Shown piece by piece: positions 42,018 through 49,379 of a stretch of DNA of 64,000 bases. The notes under the pieces were generated by a model. The model worked only from the letters and a program-made list of their open reading frames with translations, did no database searches and was not told the DNA's origin. Numbering within the stretch: position 1 is the first letter of the stretch; every line of letters begins with the position of its first letter. The stretch is taken from NCBI GenBank assembly GCA_019695215.1, contig JAIBAK010000010.1, positions 24,408-88,407 of the forward strand, written 5' to 3'. Position numbers and translations under genes: made by a program. The DNA comes from Bacteroidia bacterium. Its GTDB lineage: Bacteria > Bacteroidota > Bacteroidia > UKL13-3.

Positions 42018-42024
42018 GTGATTA

Positions 42025-42040
42025 TGTTTCACGTGAAACA
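42025..42040. promoter_or_regulatory. parS site (ParB binding) at the mnmG start
   Basis: TGTTTCACGTGAAACA is an exact match to the chromosomal parS consensus and is fully palindromic. It covers the predicted mnmG transcription start and leader. parA/parB are not in the window. Confidence 0.9.
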
Positions 42041-42043
42041 CGG

Positions 42044-42080
42044 CAAAGGTAGGAAATTTTTTTGCTGGGTTTATGGCAAA
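42044..42080 (-). promoter_or_regulatory. mnmG promoter
   Basis: Minus strand TACCTTTG (42051 to 42044) with a TTTG at 42080-42077, 25 bp apart (slightly long). The start would be near 42037, inside parS. Confidence 0.55.
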
Positions 42081-42081
42081 T

Positions 42082-42113
42082 AAAAAGGGCGTTCCACGTG
42101 GAACGCCCTTTTT
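42082..42113. terminator. Perfect 32-bp palindrome: bidirectional terminator with a parS-like core
   Basis: Arms AAAAAGGGCGTTCCAC and GTGGAACGCCCTTTTT. GC stem with T5 on both strands fits an intrinsic terminator for the T9SS gene ending at 42141. The centre GTTCCACGTGGAAC is one base per half-site away from the parS core. Confidence 0.8.
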
Positions 42114-42140
42114 ATTTTGAGTTGCTATTTTTTGAAATGA

Positions 42141-43964
42141 TTATTCAGAATTGAAAAGGTAAACCTCTCCGGAATACATTTTTGTTGACCCGTTAAGTGT
42201 TCCATATAGGGTGGCCATATAGAAATAAATCCCCTCCGGAAGAATCTTCCCACCCTTCTTTCCATCCCAACCCTGATTCAGGTCTGTAATTCTGGCCACC
42301 TCTTCTCCCCAGCGATTATAAACTACCATAAAAGATGTTTTAAAGTTTACAAAAGAGCATACGGGTTTGAATATGGTATTTTCTCCAGTGGGCACAAACG
42401 CATTTGGAAAAAATGCGATAATTGGTTGCTTTGCACAGGAAGTATTTGAGTGGCAGGAGTCGGAAAAACCAAAGACATTCACGCCATCTTCAAAAGCAAT
42501 AGAGCGGTAGCAGATACCATCCTCTCCAACATCATCGGGCAGATTATCGTCAAAAATAAGCGTGTCTTTTGTTTGTATCAGGTCTCCCCAGGTGACGGTT
42601 CCGTCTGTACTTGTAACGCCCCGCTGAACCCGGTACGACTCGATTGGATTTAAAAACCCAGCGTAAGAAGACCACGATGTTTTGACTGTAGAAACACCAA
42701 TTGTACTTGCCTGAATAAATATAGACCGGACGGTGTTTGAGCCCAAAACAACCGAGTCACACAAATCATAACAGAGCACTTTGTAATAATAATAACCGGA
42801 GCTGCCATTAACCTTGGTGTCGGTATAGCTTTTTTCTGAAGTCAGGTCATTGTTGGTGGAGTCGATAATTGAAAAGTCAACACCATTGGTTGATCGTAGA
42901 ATATTAAACTTCTTTATTTCTCCTGTCAGATCCGGGTGCCAGGTAAGTTTAATAGAACCATCATCGAGCACATCGGCACATCTAACGTAACAAAACTGAG
43001 GGATAGGTTTGGTGGCACTGCGATGTCCAAACGTGTTTGAAGATGAACTGGAGCTTGAACCCGAACTGATGGCCCTGACAAAAAAGGTTAAGCTGTCTCC
43101 CGGCATTTGTCCAAAATGGGTATAGGTTGTTGTGGTGGAAGCCGTTTCTCCGACTTTAATAAATGCCCCAAAATTGGTAGCAGCATAAATTTCGTATTTA
43201 GATACCGGCCAGCCTATAGCTCCAAGGGCCCACGACCCATCATATCGGTTCCAGGATAATGTTACAGACTTGTAACATTCGTTTGTGGTAGCGGTAAGAA
43301 AAATGGTATGGTGGGGATCGCTTATTGTCGATTCAAGTGTACAACTATCAACGGTGGCGATACCGTATCCGTACGATTTGGTTTGCGGATTTGCAATACC
43401 GGAGCCAACCAAAAAGTAGCTGGAAGGAGTAAATGACAAGTCTGAAAAACCGGATCCGTCAAAGTCTTTTACGGTGTAGCCGGCTACATCTTTGGCATTC
43501 ACTTTTGACCAGCCTATAATTATTTCCCCGGTATAAATATTTACGCTCACCGAATCAATTTTAGCTGCTGGAGGAGTTTTGTTTACTGAGATTGTATCAG
43601 AATAGAGAGGTGTGCTAAAATCGCAGTCATAATGCACTTCAATGAAATATTGCCCGCTAACCTTATAGCTAAGAGCATTTGTGTGAATATACTGATTGGT
43701 TGGATAAAATGTTACGATATCAATTAGTGTCCATGTCATAACAGAGGGACTTGTTCTCCCGTAAATGTAGTAGCCCGAAAAAGAACCACAAGGGTCCTGT
43801 GGAATATTCCAGGAGATGGTGATATTGTTGTCAAACTTTCCGGGGCAGGCACGTATCATTTTAACCGGACCGGAGACTGCATGCGCAGTTAATTGGCACA
43901 AAACCAACAAAATAAATAACAAAGTGCTGTAAATCAGCTTATTGCGACCCACAAATAATTTCAT
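42141..43964 (-). CDS. Type IX secretion cargo with type B sorting (CHU_C) domain
   Basis: 607 residues from ATG 43964 (or 43973). Signal peptide MKLFVGRNKLIYSTLLFILL...AHA, several fibronectin-type III-like domains (repeated YRVQR.../VSKYEIYAATN.../ITISWNIP strands), and a C-terminal gliding-motility-associated/type B sorting domain: FFPNAFVPTGENTIFKP, VYNRWGEEV, GWDGKKGGKILPEGIYFY. Exported by T9SS and attached to the surface, perhaps as an adhesin. It overlaps the end of the second M16 gene by 26 bp. Ser/Thr-rich stretch SSGSSSSSSSN near 310. Confidence 0.88.
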   Translation of the reverse strand: MKLFVGRNKLIYSTLLFILLVLCQLTAHAVSGPVKMIRACPGKFDNNITISWNIPQDPCGSFSGYYIYGRTSPSVMTWTLIDIVTFYPTNQYIHTNALSYKVSGQYFIEVHYDCDFSTPLYSDTISVNKTPPAAKIDSVSVNIYTGEIIIGWSKVNAKDVAGYTVKDFDGSGFSDLSFTPSSYFLVGSGIANPQTKSYGYGIATVDSCTLESTISDPHHTIFLTATTNECYKSVTLSWNRYDGSWALGAIGWPVSKYEIYAATNFGAFIKVGETASTTTTYTHFGQMPGDSLTFFVRAISSGSSSSSSSNTFGHRSATKPIPQFCYVRCADVLDDGSIKLTWHPDLTGEIKKFNILRSTNGVDFSIIDSTNNDLTSEKSYTDTKVNGSSGYYYYKVLCYDLCDSVVLGSNTVRSIFIQASTIGVSTVKTSWSSYAGFLNPIESYRVQRGVTSTDGTVTWGDLIQTKDTLIFDDNLPDDVGEDGICYRSIAFEDGVNVFGFSDSCHSNTSCAKQPIIAFFPNAFVPTGENTIFKPVCSFVNFKTSFMVVYNRWGEEVARITDLNQGWDGKKGGKILPEGIYFYMATLYGTLNGSTKMYSGEVYLFNSE

Positions 43965-45213
43965 AAAAATCATTATTGCCCAAATACTTGTTAGCCAAGT
44001 AAATAAGCCTGTCTGAATCCGTTTCCTTTATAATTTTAAAAAGCTCTGTATAATATTCTTGCTTCAGATTATAATCAATAAGTGTTTTAGCCTTTTCAGA
44101 CTGTAAAAACGCTCCGTCTAACCCCCGCAGGAACGCTCCTAAAAAGTAATTTTTGGCAATCTCAAGCTCTTCCTTGGGTATTGGTTCCTGTTTCAGCCGT
44201 TCAATTTCATGGTATATTTCATTAACGGCAGAGGCGCGGGAATCATTGTTTACATCGGTAGAAATATAGAAAACCCCATCGCCTCTGAAGGACTCGAGTG
44301 AGGAGAATATTCCATAAGTCAGCCCCTTTTCTTCACGAATATTCTTCATTAGTCTGGAGCCAAAATAACCACCCAGAATCAGGTTTAACAATTGCATGGG
44401 CCGGTAGTCCTCATGGGTGCGGTCAAACATTCTTTTACCAATGCGAATGGTAGACTGCACCGATTCGCTATGGGCGATAAACTGCTTTTTGTTGAAATGC
44501 GGCTTTGGCTCAAAACGGGGCAAATTCGACTGAAGCTTATTGTTCTTAAAAGTTAATTGGTGGATGCGCAATTGAATGTCCTCGGTTATTTTGCCGGAAC
44601 AAATAATTTTCAATCCGTTTGCTGAGTAGTTTTCGAAAAAAAAAGAGGCAAGCTCTTCCCTTTGCAGGTTCAGGTAATCCTCCGGATTTGCACTTCGGCC
44701 ATAGGGATGCTCGGCTCCGAAAATGGAGGCATAAAAGGCTTTTCTGCAAAGGTAGTCGGTCTTTTTTTGACTTATTCTCAGCCGCCCCGCCTGAGTATTG
44801 GCATAAGTGTGTAGCTCCTTTTCCGGGAACGAGGCCTCATTGAAAATCTCATTAATAACCTCGAGACAAAGACCAATGTTTTTGTTGAGGCTATAAATGG
44901 AAACCGTTGCATCGTCAGCAGAACAGCTGTTTTGAATAAAGGCACCCAAAGAATCTAATTTGTCGGCAAGTTCTAACGAATTGTGTTGACGGGTTCCTTC
45001 CATTAAAAGGCTGTTGGTGGCAGCAGCCAAACAGGTTTTGTGTTGTCTTTTGCTTCCTGCATCGAAAATGAAGTCAATTTTAACAACATCTTCATCTCCC
45101 CCGTTAATAAAATAACAAGGCACACCCCCATCTGTTTTTGAAGCAACCACCGGCAAAAAAGAGAATGCGGTTATATGGCCGAATCCGGGAGCTATTTTTC
45201 TGTTAAGGGTCAT
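43939..45213 (-). CDS. M16 peptidase family protein, non-catalytic partner
   Basis: 424 residues with the two-domain M16 fold, but the HxxEH zinc motif is missing (the matching place reads NSLLMEGT). C-terminal half keeps RIGKRMFDRTHEDYRPMQLLNLILGGYFGSRL and NIREEKGLTYGIFSSLE (R/Y substrate-binding pair). Pairs with the active subunit encoded upstream, start overlapping its stop by ATGA. Confidence 0.9.
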   Translation of the reverse strand: MTLNRKIAPGFGHITAFSFLPVVASKTDGGVPCYFINGGDEDVVKIDFIFDAGSKRQHKTCLAAATNSLLMEGTRQHNSLELADKLDSLGAFIQNSCSADDATVSIYSLNKNIGLCLEVINEIFNEASFPEKELHTYANTQAGRLRISQKKTDYLCRKAFYASIFGAEHPYGRSANPEDYLNLQREELASFFFENYSANGLKIICSGKITEDIQLRIHQLTFKNNKLQSNLPRFEPKPHFNKKQFIAHSESVQSTIRIGKRMFDRTHEDYRPMQLLNLILGGYFGSRLMKNIREEKGLTYGIFSSLESFRGDGVFYISTDVNNDSRASAVNEIYHEIERLKQEPIPKEELEIAKNYFLGAFLRGLDGAFLQSEKAKTLIDYNLKQEYYTELFKIIKETDSDRLIYLANKYLGNNDFYEIICGSQ

Positions 45214-46451
45214 GCTCTTTCAGTAAGATAATGAAGTGTTGAACAATTAGATTCGCTTAAAAAATCAACCGCAGCCTTCTTTATATCAGTTGAGGAAACG
45301 TTTTGATAAAACGCTAACTCCTCGTTAACAAGATTGGTATTTCCTAAAAAGGTTGCATAACAAAGGGCCATTCCTTTGTTTAATATTCCCATCTCTCCAA
45401 AAACAATGGTTGACTCTGCTTTTGTTTTTACCTTATTTAACTCGCCAACCGAAACAAGTTCTGTCATTAATTTAGTCAGTTCTGCGCGAACGCCCATCTC
45501 TGCTTTTTCGGGAGAAACACCTTGATTTACCTTTCCTTCAATCACAATTAATCCGGGGTCGGCATCTCCGGTAATATAAGCCCCGATTTCGCTGAACAAC
45601 TTTTGTTCTTTTACAAGCGAATTAAGCAAACGAGAAGAGCGGCCGCGCGAAAGAATGTCGGTTAAAAGATCTGCTGCATAATATCGGGGGTCGCGCCTGC
45701 CCGGGCAATGAAATGCCATATAAATAGCATCTGCCGGAACCTTAGCCGATACCGTTTCCCTTCTTTCTTTTTGTTGCGGGGGCTCGGCAGGCAATTCAAT
45801 TATCTCTATGGGCTGGGCTGGAATAGGGCCAAACCATTTTTCGGACAACTCTTTCACCCGTTCCAGTGTGATATTGCCCGCCACGCACATAATTGCATTG
45901 TTTGGACAATAGTGGTTTTTAAAAAAAGCCTTTACATCGTTTAGGGTTGCGTTTTCAATATGTTTTATTTCCTTCCCTATAGTTGGCCACCGGTAGGGGT
46001 GAACTTTATAGGCAAGAGGCCTTAGTTTTAACCACACGTCTCCGTACGGTTGATTCAGGTAGCGCTGTTTAAACTCTTCAATGACCACGCTTCGCTGTAT
46101 CTCGAGCGATTCGCTGCTAAATGCCAGACTCAGCATCCGGTCAGACTCAAGCCAAAAGCCCGTTTCAATATTTTGAGCCGGGAGGGTGAGGTAGTAATTG
46201 GTTATATCGTTATTGGTAAACGCATTGTTTTCTCCGCTTGCCTGCTGCAGGGGGGTGTCGTATTCGGGTATATTAACCGACCCCCCAAACATCAGATGTT
46301 CAAACAAGTGTGCAAATCCGGTTTTTCCCGGATCCTCATTTCGGGCCCCTACTTTATACAGAATATTCATTACAACCAGGGGGGTGCTTTCGTCCCGGTG
46401 ATGAATAACTTTTAGCCCATTGCTCAGCGTAAACTCGGAAAAATGAATCAT
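45210..46451 (-). CDS. M16 family zinc peptidase, catalytic partner
   Basis: 413 residues from ATG 46451. HLFEHLMF holds the inverted zinc motif HxxEH with the downstream Glu in ENNAFTNNDITNYY region and E of VVIEEFKQR. Processes short peptides as a heterodimer with the next gene. A TTG at 46463 would start inside the promoter and is rejected. Confidence 0.92.
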   Translation of the reverse strand: MIHFSEFTLSNGLKVIHHRDESTPLVVMNILYKVGARNEDPGKTGFAHLFEHLMFGGSVNIPEYDTPLQQASGENNAFTNNDITNYYLTLPAQNIETGFWLESDRMLSLAFSSESLEIQRSVVIEEFKQRYLNQPYGDVWLKLRPLAYKVHPYRWPTIGKEIKHIENATLNDVKAFFKNHYCPNNAIMCVAGNITLERVKELSEKWFGPIPAQPIEIIELPAEPPQQKERRETVSAKVPADAIYMAFHCPGRRDPRYYAADLLTDILSRGRSSRLLNSLVKEQKLFSEIGAYITGDADPGLIVIEGKVNQGVSPEKAEMGVRAELTKLMTELVSVGELNKVKTKAESTIVFGEMGILNKGMALCYATFLGNTNLVNEELAFYQNVSSTDIKKAAVDFLSESNCSTLHYLTERA

Positions 46452-46460
46452 AAACCTGTT

Positions 46461-46468
46461 CAAAAGTA
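46461..46468 (-). promoter_or_regulatory. -7 box of the M16 pair
   Basis: Minus strand TACTTTTG, 9 nt before the ATG at 46451; leader of only a few nt. Confidence 0.5.
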
Positions 46469-46552
46469 CTCAAAAAAGAATGGTTTTAATAATCTTAAAA
46501 CCCTATGAACAAATGAATCAGAAAATAAGGGGGGCTAAAGCAATAAAGAGGT

Positions 46553-46560
46553 TACCTTTG
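46553..46560 (+). promoter_or_regulatory. -7 box of the pseudouridine synthase gene
   Basis: TACCTTTG, 21 nt before the ATG at 46582; it excludes the earlier frame start at 46480. Confidence 0.5.
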
Positions 46561-46581
46561 CTGCTGCTTAAAAAAGAAAGT

Positions 46582-48189
46582 ATGAGAAGAAAAAATTTTT
46601 CATCAGGGAAAAAAGAAAGAGGAGAGGGAAATAGCGAAAAGTCAAAAGACAGCAGGGGAGCCGGCAGAAAAACCAATAGCCGGTCAGACAAAAAAGGAAC
46701 ATTCAGCAGGAGCGGATATAAAACCAGAGACAACCGGGACGGGGAGGGTTTTGAAAGAAGAAGTTCAAACTACAGTGGCAGAAAAACCACGGGAGAAAAA
46801 CCCGGTAGCCGACCGGATAAAAGGGGAGCATTTGGCAGAGGGGGCTATAAAACAAGAGAAGAAAACCAAAGCGAGAAGGGTTTCGAAAGGAGAAACTCTG
46901 CTCCGAGGGGGCGAAAAACCGCTTATGAAAAGCCCTCTTTTGATGGTCAGGCAAAAAGGACCGACAAGAGAAGCGGCAGTCGGCAACCGGTGGAAAAACA
47001 CATCCGGAATTATAAAAGTTCGCGTGCAGAGGAGTCGGAAACAGGAGGGCCACGCAAAAGAACTTATAAAAGCGGAAGAGAACGGTATTCACACGACAGA
47101 AACGACCGCTATGATAAACCATCATTAAACAGGGGGCGAAAAGGTCAGGAAGGAGAACAAAATAAACAGGGTTTTGAAGAAAAAAGAAGATATAGCCGCA
47201 ACACGACTGACGCTCGTTTTTCGGATAAAAAGGAGCGCAACGCCAACAGCCGGGTAGAAAGGAGAGAAGGCGGGAAACCGGAAGGGAGATTTAACAAAAG
47301 CCGCTCTTCTGAGGCAAGAAGGGGTTTTGCAAAAGAAAGAAAAGAAGACTTGGGAGAAGAAAGAACCGGATTGAGTGAAAGCAAATATCGCAAACCAAGG
47401 GGCGAAAGTTTTCGTAAACCATCCAGATCAACCCACAAAAAAACGGAAAAAAGTGAACAGGATTCGGGAGATGGAATCAGGCTTAATAAATTCATTGCTA
47501 ATTCAGGCATTTCGTCCAGACGCGATGCTGACAAATTTATAAAAACCGGAGTGGTTACCGTAAACGGAAAAGTAGTTACCGAAATGGGGCACCGGGTAAC
47601 GGAAGGAGACGTAGTAAAGTTTGGCGACCGCTCCATAAGACCGGAAAAGCCTGTGTACATAGTGTTGAACAAGCCAAAAGATTTTATAACCACCACCGAT
47701 GATCCGAGGGGAAGAAATATTGTAACCAACCTTATAAAAATTAAAGAACGGATTTTTCCTATAGGCCGTTTGGACCGAAATACTACCGGAGTTTTAATAT
47801 TTACCAACGATGGAGATTTGGGAGAAAGGCTTATGCACCCCAGGTTTAATATCACTAAAATATATTTAGCTGTTTTGGATAAAAACTTAAAACCGGAACA
47901 TATGCAGCAGCTGAAGGAAGGAGTGGAGCTGGAAGACGGAATTATTGCTTTTGATGATATAGCTTATGTGGCGGACGACAAAAAAACAATCGGTGTTCAG
48001 ATTCACAGCGGAAGAAACCGAATTATACACCGGTCGTTTGAGCATTTGGGTTATAAAGTTGACAAACTTGATCGCACCAGTTATGCCGGAATCACCAAAA
48101 AAGACCTGAAGCGGGGAGACTGGCGTTACCTTACACCGCTTGAACTGATGGAGCTGAAAAAACTAACTAAACTAAAAGGGAAATATTAA
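46582..48189 (+). CDS. RluB/RsuA-type pseudouridine synthase with long basic low-complexity N-terminus
   Basis: 535 residues from ATG 46582. Residues 1 to about 290 are a Lys/Arg/Ser/Gly/Glu-rich disordered region holding two clear imperfect repeats (GYKTR..., GFERR..., GRKT units near 30-75 and 75-120). Then an S4 RNA-binding domain (IRLNKFIANSGISSRRDADKFI) and the catalytic domain with Asp in GRLDRNTTGVL, LMHPRFNITKIYLAVL and VQIHSGRNRIIHR. Modifies 23S or 16S rRNA. Long basic tails on RluB are known in Bacteroidota. Convergent with bshA, stop codons overlapping by 4 bp. Confidence 0.9.
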   Translation: MRRKNFSSGKKERGEGNSEKSKDSRGAGRKTNSRSDKKGTFSRSGYKTRDNRDGEGFERRSSNYSGRKTTGEKPGSRPDKRGAFGRGGYKTREENQSEKGFERRNSAPRGRKTAYEKPSFDGQAKRTDKRSGSRQPVEKHIRNYKSSRAEESETGGPRKRTYKSGRERYSHDRNDRYDKPSLNRGRKGQEGEQNKQGFEEKRRYSRNTTDARFSDKKERNANSRVERREGGKPEGRFNKSRSSEARRGFAKERKEDLGEERTGLSESKYRKPRGESFRKPSRSTHKKTEKSEQDSGDGIRLNKFIANSGISSRRDADKFIKTGVVTVNGKVVTEMGHRVTEGDVVKFGDRSIRPEKPVYIVLNKPKDFITTTDDPRGRNIVTNLIKIKERIFPIGRLDRNTTGVLIFTNDGDLGERLMHPRFNITKIYLAVLDKNLKPEHMQQLKEGVELEDGIIAFDDIAYVADDKKTIGVQIHSGRNRIIHRSFEHLGYKVDKLDRTSYAGITKKDLKRGDWRYLTPLELMELKKLTKLKGKY

Positions 48190-49316
48190 TTAAAGGCGCT
48201 CAAAACGCTTGAGTAAAACTTTTCGTACTGAGGTAAAACAGTATCGATACTGAACTCGCGGGCACGAGCAAGAGCGTTGCTTTTAAAGCGTTTTAATGTT
48301 TCAGCATCCTCTAAAATGAGCAATGCATCGTTCGCCATTTTTTCAACATCTCCCACATTGCTCATAAAACCGGTAACTCCATCAATCATCAACTCGGGAA
48401 TACCACCGGTGTTGGAAGAAATAACAGGAAGTTCGCAAGCCATAGCTTCAAGTGCGGCCAGTCCGAAACTTTCATGCTCAGAGGGTAAAATAAAGAGGTC
48501 GCAAATAGACAGAATTTCCTCAACGGCTTCCTGTTTGCCCAAAAAAGTAATGAGTGAAGCAATATTCAATTCGCGGCAAAGCATCTCAATATTTATTCGC
48601 TCAGGCCCATCGCCAATTAATAACAGGCGCGAAGGCGTTTTCTCATTAATTTTTTGAAACACCCTCACCACATCTCCCACACGCTTTACTTTTCTAAAAT
48701 TAGATGTGTGTATTATCATCTTTTCGCCATTGGGAGCTATAACCTTACGAAAATGATCTTTGGGTTTTTTACTGAAGCGGGAAAAGTCAACAAAATTCGG
48801 AATTACCGCGATCTCCTTTTTCACATCAAAAAGCTCCAGCGTTTCTTTTTTTAACGACTCGGAAACGGTGGTAACGCCATCGCTTTCGTTAATAGAATAT
48901 GAAATTACGGGCGTATAAGTTTTATCTCGTCCCACCAGCGTAATATCTGTTCCGTGGAGGGTGGTGATTACCGGAATACGAATTCCTTCGGAAGCGAGAA
49001 TATGCTTGGCAAAAACGGCAGCCGAAGCGTGGGGTATAGCATAGTGCACATGAAGAATATCGAGCTTTTCGAACTTCACCACATCAACCAGGCGACTCGC
49101 CAGTGAGGTTTCGTAAGGAGGGTAATCAAACAGTGGATAGGTAGAAACGTTTACCTCGTGATAAAACAGATTTTCGTTAAAAAAATCTAATCGTGCCGGC
49201 TGACTGTAAGTAATAAAATGCACCTTATGACCTCGCGAAGCCAAAGCCTTTCCCAACTCGGTTGCTACTACCCCGCTTCCCCCGAAAGTGGGATAACAAA
49301 CTATTCCAATATTCAT
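48186..49316 (-). CDS. bshA: N-acetyl-alpha-D-glucosaminyl L-malate synthase
   Basis: 376 residues, GT4 glycosyltransferase. MNIGIVCYPTFGGSGVVATELG and VHYAIPHASAA are the BshA signatures; the donor site is HESFGLAALEAMACELPVI. First step of bacillithiol synthesis (GlcNAc-malate from UDP-GlcNAc). Other bsh genes are not here. Confidence 0.95.
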   Translation of the reverse strand: MNIGIVCYPTFGGSGVVATELGKALASRGHKVHFITYSQPARLDFFNENLFYHEVNVSTYPLFDYPPYETSLASRLVDVVKFEKLDILHVHYAIPHASAAVFAKHILASEGIRIPVITTLHGTDITLVGRDKTYTPVISYSINESDGVTTVSESLKKETLELFDVKKEIAVIPNFVDFSRFSKKPKDHFRKVIAPNGEKMIIHTSNFRKVKRVGDVVRVFQKINEKTPSRLLLIGDGPERINIEMLCRELNIASLITFLGKQEAVEEILSICDLFILPSEHESFGLAALEAMACELPVISSNTGGIPELMIDGVTGFMSNVGDVEKMANDALLILEDAETLKRFKSNALARAREFSIDTVLPQYEKFYSSVLSAFN

Positions 49317-49379
49317 TTCGGGGACGAAGGTATAACAAAACCGATAAAACTGCGGGACACGAGCAGCGAAAGAAACGGG

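Noticed and set aside
42018..42041. N-terminal extension MFHVKHNH of MnmG
   Set aside because: Those codons are the parS site and lie at or upstream of the predicted transcription start; MnmG homologues begin a few residues before [12 protein letters not shown].
46452..46463. TTG start for the catalytic M16 gene
   Set aside because: It lies in the -7 box; ATG 46451 is directly downstream.
46480..48189. CRISPR-like or tandem DNA repeat array in the basic N-terminus of the pseudouridine synthase
   Set aside because: The repetition is at protein level with variable codons and spacing; it is a low-complexity disordered tail.
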